The notes beneath the pieces are model-generated. The model ran no database searches and had not been told where the DNA came from. It saw only the letters and a list, made by a program, of their open reading frames with translations. From Globisporangium splendens (taxonomy: Eukaryota > Oomycota > Peronosporomycetes > Pythiales > Pythiaceae): a DNA stretch of 64,000 nucleotides. Each line of letters opens with the position of its first letter. The first letter of the stretch is position 1. Location of the stretch: assembly GCA_006386115.1 (NCBI GenBank), contig VFIW01000042.1, positions 310,001 to 374,000 of the forward strand, in the 5' to 3' direction. Made by a program: the position numbers and the translations under genes. Positions 52,016 through 63,394 of this stretch are shown piece by piece.

Positions 52016-53155
52016 TAGTAGTGGCAGAGCGCAGTCGTGGGTCGTAGCGCGAGATCCACGACGATGCCCTCGGCGCCAGACTCAGAGTGCATGGCATTGG
52101 ACTTCTACATGGTACCGAGGCGGTCGAGATGATCGCCATGTCCACTTCCGCAGCGTCCCCGAGTACAGATGCGAGTCGTCCAAAATAAAAACCATCTCCT
52201 TGACGATGCGCTCTGGGGTCTTGCTATAGCTCCAGAGCTTGATCATGGAGAATCACGATCGGGGAATCGAATGCCACGAATACGATGATGTTGCCTTCGT
52301 ACATTCCACGTGTTCTTGTTGCGTCCATTGAGCATGGTTTCAGGGATGCGAACCAATATCCCAGTAAATAACACGAGGCAAAAGATTAGAAGCCGCAAAG
52401 CGACGATCAGGAAGCAAAGTCCTCTTACCTTGTCCAAAGTCCGCAGGCCGCCGTGATGGCCGGGCTATATGCACCAAGAAGACGCAATTACAAGTTAGTC
52501 CAGCGCAAGCAAACACACTCAACTAGTATTACAAACCTACGACTATCTTGCCGATTCCAACTCTCACGGTGTCGCATCCACTTGGAACAAATCGAGTGGA
52601 TACGGAACAAACGATTTTGCTCACGAGCACATCCAATTGCGTCAGGTCAATGTAGTTCAAAGCAGGTCGTCGGCATCTGTACTTTGAAACGTGAAGGGCT
52701 CGCGTCAAAAAGCTTTCTCTCTCGTGACGCGTTCTCCAGTGTCGTCGATTTTGCATCTGCCAACAAGAAAACGTCCTCATCGTGAGGCGACGCCAACTGC
52801 CTGTCCTTCTTGACTCTGGCCCTGTGAGATTTTCTTGCTGTGGGTATTGCAAAACTGCTGTGATGACAGTGATGACAGTGATGCTGATGCGCTGTGGCTA
52901 CGGACTTTGAGGCGTTGAACGTCGTCACGAACGCTTCCTCGCGCTCCTGCAGCACACCCTTCTCCTTTTGCGTCTTGGACGCCGCCACCAGCTCCTTCTT
53001 GAGCCAATTTCACTCTTCGAGCATCTTGATGTGCTGCCCGTGCTTCTCCAGCACCGAATCGTTTGTTGCGTCCATGGCCGACGCCGCGCCGCCATTTCCA
53101 GCCAATGCCAGCGGATGAAAGTCACTCTGCTTGTCCCATTTCTTGCACTCCGCCA
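52016..53155 (-). pseudogene. KATNIP-like pseudogene (duplicate unit 2)
   Basis: Pieces of the gene at 46081-48416 in the same order. The N-terminus is MAECKKWDKQSDFHP (53155 onward) with EKHGQHIKMLEE, then a stop where the intact copy has Arg. It continues with KEGVLQEREEAFVTTFNASKSVA (near 52970-52900), then LNYIDLTQLDVLVSK (near 52660), a microexon-like stretch, ETMLNGRNKNTWN (near 52330) and the last C-terminal codons (near 52090-52020). About half the sequence is deleted, including the central WNYNKSPED module, with several frameshifts. It cannot encode a working protein. Confidence 0.88.
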
Positions 53156-54690
53156 TTGCTTCAAGGCGTATGTTCTTCTTGTATGCCGCTTCCCTTTTAG
53201 TGACGTTTTTTAGCGCCAAGGAGCGCCGTTGATCGCCGCCAGGCAGAACAACGGGACACCCGTTCGTAGACGCGCATCTCATTCAGCCATTTCTGCCATC
53301 GCCTTCAGCTTCACGGGCGCAATATGCGCTAAATGCACACGAACGTGTGCCTGCATTAACGTATTTACACGGCCACGAACAGTTGGAGGTCACATGCTGG
53401 TGCGCTTGTGACGCCATTAACTAGAGACCACGATCGTTGGGTCGAGTGAACCGTGCGCTGCTTGCATGGGAGTCTCCTGCCATCATGGACGGAGGACAGC
53501 AGCAGCGCTCAGCACCAATGGATGCGGGTGCGTGCGCTCGCTGAACCACTTGTCTCCATGAGAGAGAGAGAGAGAGAGAGAGAGAGCGACGCGTCTTCCT
53601 TCGAGCAGCTCTTGCTTATTCTGTGGCGCCAATTTTGTGAGAGATCCCTCTTGGTAATGCCGATTAACCTCTTTATATTTGCTACAAGACATAAAGCCTT
53701 TTAGAATGGTTTCCAATGGAAACTTTCGATCGCCAAAGTCCATCTGTTTTTGTAATTCTTCCAAATGAGGTGGGGTTTCGGGTACCAAGTACTATATAGA
53801 CTGTTTGAATTAATGCACACGACCTTGCGAGGCATTTTCGACAGAGTCAAATGGATCAGCATCAAAGAGCTCGTGTTCGCTGCGGCTCTTCCTTCTCGTC
53901 GTCGCTGGTGGATCACTATTCTCTCAGTATTGACATAACTCTTCGCGCGTGCTGAGCTCTCTCCCATTTCATCATTTCGTGCGATTATGCGAAAAAAGAA
54001 GTCAAGATTCGCGTTTTCCAACCACAACACGCCACTATCATGCACAGTGTTGTAGTGGATGGAGATGCTGCCAAGCAATTACAAAAGGACTGAGCATAGT
54101 CGTCTGCTGGGTTCTGCGCTCAAGCTCAGGACCCAGCTGTGTCTCTCCAAGCTCGCAATATTAAAGAAAACGCACTTCAAGCATTTCACCTCAAAGTGAG
54201 CACCCTTTAAATCAATAGTGAACACAAGTGCCACACCTTCTGCTAGTAATTTATACAAGCTCTCACGTGATGTGCACACATCAAATATTAACTTATGCCA
54301 TGCACTATCTTAGAGAGAAATTTTTAATGTCCTGCGGGAGAGAAACAGAGAAGAAAGCGCGAGAGAACATGACGATGGCAGCCCCAATGCCATTCTCTCT
54401 CTATGGACGTCCGCGTTGCCGCGCGAGCAGCGGGAAAAGGGTGAGCTGCTCGGGAAGGACAAGGGCTTCTGCCGCCGCCTCGGTCATTACGTAACCCAAC
54501 TGCTTCCGCGCGCGTTCCCATCGCTTTGAAAGTGTGCGTGCGCCAGGGAAGAAGCAGACGACAAGTGGCGCGACCGATTGCAGAAAAGAAGAAAAAGGAT
54601 CGAGCTTCCGTTTATTTGCGCTCCGTGGTGCTGCGTTCTCCGCTGTACGCTAACGCGCACATCAGGATCTCTCTTTTCTTTGAGCACTAG
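53156..54690. other. Upstream region of duplicate unit 2 and pseudokinase 5' flank
   Basis: 53156-54090 is homologous to 48420-49310. A GA/CT microsatellite lies at 53560-53586. Beyond 54100 there is no clear gene. The first exon of the pseudokinase may lie here, because its frame opens just after a CACTAG acceptor-like string at 54690. Confidence 0.5.
53560..53586. repeat. (AG)n microsatellite
   Basis: About 13 AG dinucleotides in the pseudogene's upstream region; the homologous site in unit 1 (near 48820) has only GAGAGAGCGACGCG. Confidence 0.9.
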
Positions 54691-57600
54691 ACGTCGCCTG
54701 CGCGTTCCAACAAGAACACGTGGAAGCGATTAGACGCGTATTGGCAAAGAGAAACGAGACTCCGCCACGTCCATTCGTCGACGTCTGCAGAGAGCTCCAG
54801 ATATACGGGGCACCGACGATGCTGGCGCACAAGGATACTCCTGCCGCGCTCGATGTGCAGCATGCGCTTGGGTCGCTGATGCTGTTCCCGACGCAGGGGC
54901 TGCTGCTCTCGGCGCTGAGCACGGTGCACCAGCTGTGTCTCCAGGCGAAGGACCGTCAGAACGCGAGTCTGCAGCTGCACGCACGACTGCATCAAGTGTT
55001 CCTTCGGATCACGAACTCTGCGTCGCATGGCACGCTGAGCAAGGGCTTTGAGGTGTCGAGCTTCACGAGCCTCTTGAACCAGTTCCGCCTCGTGCTGGAG
55101 CAGCATGTGCGGCTCAAGAATATTGTGCTGCGTATGCTCGCGAGCCGACGCTTCCTCGCGAGTATCAAGAAGGTTCACGAAGAGCTCAGCGCGCTGATCA
55201 CGAAGTGGCATCTCGCGAGCGCCACCAGCGCCACGATGGTCTGGAAGGAGCAGTTTGCGATCAACCTGCATCTGGACGAGAAGACGCTGCATGCGACGCT
55301 GCGCGCGCTGCTCGCGACCACGTTCGTGAGCAAAGAGTATTTTAGCGAACGCCGCCAGTCGCAGATTCTAATGGAGCTCGTGTGTGAGTTTGCACCCGAG
55401 CGCGAGCGCTCGAAGCACAACTCGCCGCATCTGCTGGAGACGCTCAAGATGACGCACAAGCGGATCTCCAACTACTCGGGGGTGCACATCCGCCGCGTGC
55501 CGCGCTGGTTCCTCCCACGATCCGAGGTCGAGGGCACGGACAAGTACAAGATGGTTGGCCACGGTTCGTTCGCCTCCACTTTATTTCGCGGCGACTACTT
55601 CGGCGTCGATGTCGGCAGCACGGGCGGCCACGCGGTCGCGGTCAAGTATCTCTGGCCGCTCAAAGATGCGTACTACACGCAGGTCGAGCACGTGTTCGTC
55701 CAGACGGTCCAGGAATGGTGGCACATCAACCACCCGAACGTCGCGCAAGTGCGAGGCGCATGCCATGTAGCCAGCCCGCCGTACATTGTCCGCGACTTTG
55801 CAGCGTACGGTAACCTCACGACGTACATCGGGGCGGTGCGTGCGCACGCGAACGACCCGAAGCCTGGCGAGTCCAAGGCGCACAAGATCGAGACGGTCAT
55901 GTGGGAGCTCATCTACGGCGCGTGCAAGGGTGTCTTGTACCTCCACGAGCGAAGGAAACTCGTGCACGGCGGGCTTCGGTGCAACAACATCTTGGTGAGT
56001 AAATCAGGGCAGGCTGTGGTCGCGGACTACGGCATGCGAGCCTTGGCGTGTGAAGTGCGGAAACACAACATGGACGTGGACCATGCCAAGGTCGATGAGA
56101 GCGAGTACATTCGGTGGCAAGCGCCCGAGTGTCTGCTCGAGGAGAGCGGCGCGTCGCTGTTTTTCGCGTCGGAGGCGTCAGTCCCGTCGTCGAACGCGAA
56201 CTTGTCGTTTGCATCGGACGTGTACGCACTGGGGATGTGCATTTTAGAGGCTGTGACCGGAGCTGTGCCATGGAGCGATCTCGATATCTCCGAGGTACGC
56301 TCGTTGAAGCAGAATCTCGGAGGCGTGCTACCACCGCGACCCAAGCGCATGCACACGGACGTCTGGAGCCTCGTGCAACGAATGTGTGTCGCCGATCCGA
56401 AGCAGCGCATTTCGCTGCGTACCGTCCTGACAGAGATCAAAGGACTGGGTTACGTTGGCTATGGGAGCAAGAACGTGCAGATCGAGACACCAAAGCAAAG
56501 TGGGAATGACGACGGCCACGCGCCGTCAGCGAAGGCATCGGAAAACGACTCGATTGTGACGCTCAGTAGCGCGAGTGGCCAACAAAGCAACGATGCTGTA
56601 CAAGTACCAAACAATGCAGAGGGAAGAAATAATCAAGGCGCTGAAGTCGCAGACCCAGGCTGTACGAGCGAACAGCAGATCGGAGCGCAAGGTCATGCTT
56701 CAGTATCGAAATCGAAACAGGATTCCAGTCGCAGCTCGCTCAAGTCCATGGGCGTGGATTCAGACACGCCATCGCCTGTTGTGGAGACCCCAGAGAACGC
56801 TGAAGCTGTGAATGCACAGGATGCCAGTATTCTGATCAATGATCAGTCACCGGATCACGTTATCGCTGCTGCAGCAGAAATCGCAGAGCGTTCAACTTTC
56901 GGTATTCCTAAAAAGTCAGAAGAAGCAGCAGAACTTCCTCAAGGATCTGTTCATGGTACCGATGAGCTTCCAGCGCCGGAGCGAAAAGTGTATAGTTCGA
57001 TTTTGAGACCGATGAATGGAGCAGAATCCGAGGCTCCAGTCATGGAGCTTGCGTCCCAACTAGAGATCCTTGAAACGAGCGATGAAGAAGACGTCGTACC
57101 TGACATCGATCTGGTGTTTCTTAATCCAAAGATTACAGCACCAATGGAGGGTGACGATGGCGACAAGGAGAAATCTGACGATGCGTTGGCGAAGGTGAAT
57201 GGCGCAGACCGTGAAACCAAACCCGTTGTTGAAGATATGAACTTCGTCGTCGAGTACCAAGACGTTCAAGTGCAAGGAACCATTCAAGGCATCGAAAAGT
57301 GTTCGGCAATGGACATCATTGGCCCGTCAGAAGAAGAGGTGAATATCTTTCTGGTTAAAAACACCAAGGCTTCTCCGAAAAAGTTGTCGAGCACCGCATC
57401 GACGGTGGAACCGGAGCACGAAATCGAGAGCAGTGATGCCTCTTTTGTTGGTGAGCACAAGGATATCTGCAGTCTGGATCGCGAAGTAAAGAAACCGGAG
57501 GCAGTGGAGGAAGCCCCAATCTCGCTCACAAGTGAGCTTCGCAACCGCATCAAGTCTAACGGCCCGAATTACGACCGAAGCTCGTTTCTCGACAATCTCC

Positions 57601-58157
57601 TGCGTGCGACCACTCTGCGGACGGAGTACATGACTGCGAAGGAGACCAGCGAGTTGCCGCCTCCGCCGCCTTTGTCGACGCCAAGATTCGTCGATCTCGT
57701 TGAAACCATCAAAGCGCACGATCAGCCAGAAGTCGTGCTGCAAGCCCTTGGCATGCTGCGCAACGGACTTCGACGGGATAAGCAAGACGTCGACTGGACC
57801 GAACAAGGTGGCATTCTGGCATTGCTTCAGATTATCTGGAAAGGGATTTCGAAGAAATGCACTTGTCTGGCGTTGGATATCCTGGTCGAAATCGCAGTGC
57901 AGAACCCCGAGGACATTGAAGCCATGGTGGACAGCGATGTCGTCAAAGTGCTGACCAAGTTCATCGAGTACCGTGGTGCCTCCGAAGAGCTGGACCTCGT
58001 TGCGTCGTTTCTGTTGGAGATCCTCGCGAAAAGTGATAACGCGAAAGACCGGTTGTGGCGAAGCGAAGGAATCAAAGTGCTCGAGGCGAACACGGCAATC
58101 GATCGACGCTTGGTCCAAGAGATCAAGTCGATCATGGCGAAATACAAGTCGAGGTAA
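54691..58157 (+). CDS. TKL-like pseudokinase with C-terminal ARM-like repeats
   Basis: An open frame of about 1,155 codons. The N-terminus is unresolved: the frame starts after an acceptor-like CACTAG and the first clear ATG is at 54820, so an upstream exon is likely. A helical N-terminal region of about 270 aa precedes a kinase domain (about 55540-56470). That domain has a glycine loop (GHGSFASTLFRG), VAVKYLW with the lysine at 55644, the pseudo-catalytic motif HGGLRCNN (55965-; HRD changed to HGG), DYG in place of DFG (56025), and a plausible APE (WQAPECLL). Loss of the HRD aspartate predicts no phosphotransfer. A long acidic, Ser-rich disordered part follows, then about 150 aa of armadillo-like helices (GGILALLQIIWKGISKKCTC, ALDILVEIAVQNPEDIEAM). 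Probably a signalling scaffold. The TPR gene follows on the same strand. Confidence 0.85.
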
Positions 58158-58230
58158 GGAAGATGCATTGGCTCTTAATACTGGCTGACATGGATGAATC
58201 AACAGCTGGGTAACTTTGCGGCTATTTCTC

Positions 58231-59802
58231 ATGTACTGGGAAATTATCAGTCAGGGCCACACCCACATGAACCGTGGAGAATACGATCTGGCTGTGGAGC
58301 GCTTCACCGAGGCGATTGCGCTGGACCGGAAACGGGCTGGGTATTACTGTGACCGAAGGTAAACAAGCAATCGATTTTGTATTATGCTCATCGACAGTGA
58401 AGCTAACTTTGTGTGTGATTTGCATAGCCTTGCGTATTACGAAGCTTCGCTGTTCAAGAAAGCGGCCGATGACGCATCGCGATGCATGCGATACAATCCG
58501 TACGACGTCGTGGGTATGTGAGAATGGTATCCACATTATCCCATAAAGTGGACAAGCCTTGGAGGATGCTCATTGAATGATGTTGTTATTTTGTTTAGGC
58601 TACTTGCGGCATGGCATGGCGCTCAAAGCACTCGGTCGATACAACGAAGCGATCGTGAGTCTTCGGAAAGGCCGCCAAGTCGACCCAAAGTACTCGAAAA
58701 TCCGAGATATCATCACAGAGGTAGTCAGATTCATGAATTGAAGTTTCTCCCTGCAATTTCATCATGCTGATGGCTGGCTTTGTGGGTTTGGCTTGTACAG
58801 ATCGAAGATTTGCGTCGGGGAAGAGGTCGCGAGGACGTCCCGCCAGAGCCTGTGAGTGTGTCTCCCGAAGAGATCGTGAAGGCGAAGAAGAAAGAAGGCG
58901 ACGACGCTTTACGAAAGAAACAGTACGACATCGCAGTACGGCACTACACAGACGCACTTGCGATTGACAAGCGGAACGACTTGATCTATCTCCATCGAAG
59001 GTTGGTTTCTCTGCAAAATGTTGCTGGTGCAAGTGCTGCTTGGGGTCTTAACGTTATCATTGTTTGCAAATACTAGCATTGCGCACAGCGGCTGCGGACT
59101 GTACGACCGCGCGATTGAAGATGCTTCCAAGTGCATTCAGATCAATTATCGTCAAATCGAAGGCTACTACCGACTCGCGCTGGCGTTGAACGCGAAGGGG
59201 CAGTATGACCAAGCGCTTCGAACGCTCTACAGAGGCCAGGAGATCGATTCGCGGCATTCTGGCATCACGCGATTTATCCAACAGGTACTGAGTTTTCTCT
59301 TTTTTTCTTGTCGTCTCCCCTTGATTGACGTCTAATGGATCCATTCGCGTGTGATAAACAGCTGGAGGAGGAGCAAGCGAAACGAGCAGGTTTGAGCCTC
59401 CCGAGTTGGTTCAAGGAGAAAGGGTACCAGGCTTTCCAGCTGCGGTCGTACGAGGAAGCGATCAAGTTTTACACCAAAGGCATCGCGGCGTCCACATGCG
59501 ACCACGACGACGTGGCACTGCATTGCTTTTTCTACCGCGCGCGTGCGAACCAGTGCCGCGGCGAGTTTAGCGCTGTGATCATGGATTGCACGCACATCTT
59601 GCATCACAATCCGAAAAACGTGTTTGCGCGCCTGCGTCGCGCCGACGCATATGAGCAGCAACGCGACTACTTTATGGCGCTGCAAGACATGCAAGAGCTG
59701 GTGATTTTTAATCCGGACTTTGAAAGCGCGCGCGCGCGGCTCGAGTCGCTTCAAGTACGGCTCCAGTTTCTCCCGCGCACGAATCTCCAGCATGTGTTGT
59801 AA
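58231..59802 (+). CDS. TPR-repeat protein (6 exons)
   Basis: Exons 58231-58358, 58428-58513, 58599-58720, 58801-59000, 59077-59284 and 59362-59802. The five introns are 69-85 nt, all GT...AG, with phases that join to 394 aa. TPR units are evident throughout: GEYDLAVERFTEAIALD, ALGRYNEAIVSLRKGRQVDP, KKQYDIAVRHYTDALAID, GLYDRAIEDASKCIQIN, NAKGQYDQALRTLYRG, LRSYEEAIKFYTKGI. No J domain or other catalytic module is seen. The architecture resembles co-chaperones such as DNAJC7 without its DnaJ part, or an axonemal-assembly TPR protein. The start at 58231 is the first ATG in frame before the first TPR; an upstream exon cannot be excluded. The gap to the pseudokinase stop is only about 70 nt. Confidence 0.88.
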
Positions 59803-60742
59803 AAGGGTTTACAGTAACGTCGGCAATTACCCCAGATGGATGGGATAGTATCAAGTTGATTTTTTCATGCAAGCGTGTGTGAAGAGGTTGTATGCTTTAC
59901 ACAAATGATATCATGCCACGACATGGATACTTCGCAAGCAGTGGCTCCAGATATGTGGTCTTTGTTTTATCGAACATTCGTGCGTCAAAAGAAAAGCAAA
60001 TACCGAATACCAATGTCGCGCCAGTGAAGCCATGATCCACGTGCACCAAATTTTTGCGACCCTGACATTTCATTTGTCTCAAGACACTTCTAGGAAAGCG
60101 ACATGGCACTTTGGGCAAAGTGAGGCAGCCAGTGGGTCTTCAACAGCGTGCTTTTCTTCCTATTTCCCGTTCTCTGGTCTCGCGTTTGGCGCCGCCGGTC
60201 AACTTGATGAGCTACGATTTCTGATATTCTTCGAAAGGACGTGCGAGCACTACAGCAAATGGAGTTCGGATCTTCAACATGCACGGAAGTGAGCGATCTC
60301 AGCAGTCGAAATGGCTGCAGGAAACAAAAAAGTAGTGGGAAACGAAAAGAGTGTGACGCATGATTTGGATCCATTCGCGTGAAACGACCTTGAAGGGCCG
60401 CGGGAAAAAAAGTGCCAATAGATACATTCTGACGCACATCTCTCTCTCTCTCTCTCTCTCTCTCCCAACTACGCGACTCGGAGGCTAACGCCAGCAGTGC
60501 TGCTTTGGCAGTAGTCGCGCGGTATCTGCAATACTTGCTCCCTAACTCATCCGCCTGCCAACTCTGTGTTGACCCAGTTGAAGTATTGTTTTCTCTGTGA
60601 ATGCGAGAGCTGATGGCCCCAGAGAATCCAGTCGAGTTGCCTCAAACGCGTCCCTTGGTCCCACACGGTGGTGTTGTCCTCTCCTCTTCCAAGCGGTCTT
60701 CCTTCTGGAGCTGCGCGCCTCGAGTGGCAAACCGCTCTGCTC
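59803..60742. other. Intergenic
   Basis: No gene seen. A (TC)n microsatellite of about 14 units lies at about 60439-60466. Confidence 0.5.
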
Positions 60743-60758
60743 TCATTTCCAAATTTCC
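60743..60758 (+). promoter_or_regulatory. Inr+FPR promoter of the secreted His/Asp-rich gene
   Basis: TCATTTCCAAATTTCC, followed by TTGGAC, 84-99 nt upstream of the ATG at 60842. Same motif and spacing as the paralogues at 45584 and 51033. Confidence 0.75.
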
Positions 60759-60841
60759 TTGGACAGCCACAAGCAACAAGCTACAAGAACAGCTACGGTC
60801 TCCGCACTCCACCCAAGCATCTCTTACGTCATCTCACCACG

Positions 60842-61492
60842 ATGAAGATCTACGCACCTCTCGCTCTGCTTGCCACGTTGGCTGCTGCCTCAACTCGGTT
60901 CGCTGAAGTTTCAGCCGTGGAAGCTCCTCACCGCTCGCTTCGCTCTCAGGGCAACGACCAAGGCAGCTGCACTATCACGAACGGATCTCAGTGTGACGGT
61001 CAGAACTGGACGGGAAGCAAGTGCTGTGCCGACCCCGGCTACGAGTGCCGTTGGGATGACAAAGGTCAGAACGTGAAGCGATGCCAGAAGAAGAAGAAGG
61101 GAGGCAAGCATGACCGCGACGATGACAAGAAGGACAGCGATGACTGCGAGCATGACCATGACGATTGCAAGAAGGACAGCGATGACTGCGAGCATGACCA
61201 TGACCATGACAAGAAGGACAGCGATGACTGCGAGCATGACCATGACGATTGCAAGAAGGACAGCGACGACTGCGAGCATGACCATGACCATGACAAGAAG
61301 GACAGCGATGACTGCGAGCATGACCATGACCATGACAAGAAGGACAGCGATGACTGCGAGCATGACCATGACGATTGCAAGAAGGACAGCGATGACTGCG
61401 AGCATGACCATGACAAGAAGGACAGCGATGACTGCGAGCATGACCATGACGATTGCAAGAAGGACAGCGATGACGGCAAGCTTTGCTACTGA
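60842..61492 (+). CDS. Secreted CBM1-like protein with DDCEHDHD repeat tail
   Basis: 216 aa, intronless. Signal peptide MKIYAPLALLATLAAASTRF, then a linker APHRSLRSQGND (an RxLR-like string, RSLR), then a CBM1-like domain: C-x6-QCDG-x2-W-x-GS-x-CC-x5-C-x10-C (QNWTGSKCC, YECRW). The tail has eight 14-residue units KKDSDDCEHDHD plus DC or HD, one unit being 12 residues, and ends GKLCY. The tail is extremely rich in Asp, His and Cys and could bind divalent metals; this is inferred from composition only. The upstream in-frame ATGs from 60668 lie before or at the promoter and are not used. An inverted, broken paralogue with the same tail lies at 63395-64000. Confidence 0.9.
   Translation: MKIYAPLALLATLAAASTRFAEVSAVEAPHRSLRSQGNDQGSCTITNGSQCDGQNWTGSKCCADPGYECRWDDKGQNVKRCQKKKKGGKHDRDDDKKDSDDCEHDHDDCKKDSDDCEHDHDHDKKDSDDCEHDHDDCKKDSDDCEHDHDHDKKDSDDCEHDHDHDKKDSDDCEHDHDDCKKDSDDCEHDHDKKDSDDCEHDHDDCKKDSDDGKLCY
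61127..61470. repeat. Tandem repeat, 42-bp unit (DSDDCEHDHD)
   Basis: Eight units of 42 nt (one of 36) within the secreted CDS; the same unit makes the array at 63420-64000 on the other strand. Confidence 0.93.
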
Positions 61493-61710
61493 GGGAAGCA
61501 TACAGCGTGGCAAATACAACTACGAAACTTGGGAAGGCTGATCTGGACTGAAGGATATGGGAAGACTTGAGCTTGAGTTCGTTTCACATTGCTCTGGCGC
61601 ATTTTATAACACGTGGATAAACAACAAAAAACAAAAAGAAGTCGTCGAGCAAGTTAGCGCGCGGCTCAAGTTGAAGGACAGGAGCGACAGCGGTGGTGCT
61701 GCAGTAGTGA

Positions 61711-63127
61711 TTGGTTCTACCACTTGCTTCTTTTCTATTAATCGACAATGAGTGCTTTTCTTTTACTAGTGGGGCATTTGCAAATCTAACCCAGCTAGCA
61801 GCTTTCTCACCGCCTTTGTCAGAAGTAGCAGTAGGATTTTTGCGTACAACTGGGCTCTGGAGCTTCTTGGTGGTGATTGCATTTGCGCAGGTGTTTGGCG
61901 TGTTTTGCAGCGAAGTGCGGTCGGTCCAACGCGTCATCTGCGGACAAAAACCGTGGAATGGGCTCTCACATACTGCCCGCTTCAACGACGAGCCTTACGC
62001 TGATCGCCTGGCTGCGTGCGTGCTTCAAGGTCGGCTGTACAAACCAGTGCAGCTCAACGTCGCGCTCGAGCCCAGCAGCGCTGTCGCAGAGGACACAACG
62101 GGGAACTCCATTCACGGCTACTGCGTTTGTGCACGCATCGGAATGGTGCTGGATCCGACGTCGTACAAAGCGTACCGTGCAACACGCAATACGCTCACCG
62201 AGACACTCGACAACATTTTTACAAGCTGCTCAATACTCGATACAACGTCATCCATGGTGCGCTCCGAATCGTCGACGATGTGCACAACTCGACCATGACT
62301 CTGCTGCCGAAATCGTTGCCGATGTTGATCATGCCGTACTGGGACAATGGCATCACTTCGCGGTATACCATTCCAGGCTGAGACGGCAGTGCGTGCATGT
62401 TTCGCCTCTCTGGCAAGTACGAGACGCCGGGTGACATGGCTATGATCTTAGAAGGAGTCTCGCGATCTAACCGTGAGAACAAGACCATTGAGTGGCTCGG
62501 TGGTGTGTGGTGCAACGGCTGGTACGAAGACCTATCTGGGGCGAAATGGTACGCCGACATCTCCAGCACGAGCCAGAATCCCAAGTACATCTTCCACCGG
62601 TAGTTCGACACGATCAACTTTCGCGAGCAAAATTGCGTCAACACGTCGGAATGTGATGATGTACCATTACTTCAAGGTTGGGTCGCCTTCCTCAGCATGA
62701 CGCAGACTGCGAAGTGGCTCAACTCGATTGCGATTTCCAACAGATATCGCTACGGACTCTTCATCTACGAGGCGCTCCATGAAATCAAGTTCAAGAGTAA
62801 GTACAGCATCGACCTGCTGATCTCGAATCTATCTCTTGGTGTGCTCTTGTTCCGATTACTGATCGCAATCACTGCTCTCCAGAACAGCGTTCGCGCTGGA
62901 GAGAATAAACCAGCCGGAATCGGTCCAGGATGCGTGCCGCGCTCGAGGTACTTCACGTTGCTCCTGCTCTTGTTGCTCCCACGACTCAAGGCCACCATCG
63001 CTGCTGTTGGGAGTCGGTATGAAGGAACCTCGTGCACGATGTGCACGGGGATAGCGCGCGACGACCGACGCCAGAGCGCATACGGCGAGCATGAAAGGCT
63101 CTCTGCCACGAGCGACAAAAGACATTG
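61711..63127 (+). pseudogene. Broken multi-pass membrane protein gene
   Basis: Protein-like sequence in one frame from about 61711 (LWSFLVVIAFAQVFGVFC; NDEPYADRLAACVLQG; GMVLDPTSYKAYRATRNTLTETLDNIF). It shifts frame at about 62215, next to a run of five T, and continues in another (KLLNTRYNVIHGALRIVDD; LPMLIMPYWDNG) to a TGA at 62379. The reading continues in the same frame to a TAG at 62601 and then to 63127 (GWVAFLSMTQTAKWLNSIAIS; SLGVLLFRLLIAITALQN). So there are two stops and one frameshift. The helices and Cys/Asn-rich extracellular stretches suggest an oomycete multi-pass surface protein, perhaps distantly related to the one at 41918-44438. No native start was found. Confidence 0.7.
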
Positions 63128-63394
63128 AAACGAAACTCACTCGATTGTCAATTAGAGAATGGAAAAATGCAAGTAGCAGAACTCATTCCTGCTACGACGA
63201 CGTCAGTGCTGCGCATGCCTCGCACTTTCTCATGCACGCTGACTGACTTGTGGTAGTACTTTGTTTTCTTCTTTCACGTGGATGTTCTGTTGTTCAGCTT
63301 CCCGATGCGTGCGTTGCGGCAATCATACAAGTGCTACACGACCTTACTTATGGCGGGGCTTCCCATTATCCGGGTAACCTTGACCAGGCTTTCC
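63128..63394. other. Spacer
   Basis: No gene seen between the broken membrane protein gene and the end of the repeat-tail gene. Confidence 0.4.

Noticed and set aside
57327..58232. 301-codon antisense ORF opposite the pseudokinase tail
   Set aside because: Mirror of a coding region with strong codon bias, with no independent evidence such as a promoter or protein-like domain, unlike the antisense ORF in element B.
60911..61541. Hydrophobic open frames (MAVIAVLLAIVMVML-type) opposite the DDCEHDHD repeats
   Set aside because: Mechanical antisense reading of GAC/CAT codons gives Val/Ile/Leu/Met repeats. No promoter or conserved start; a shadow frame.
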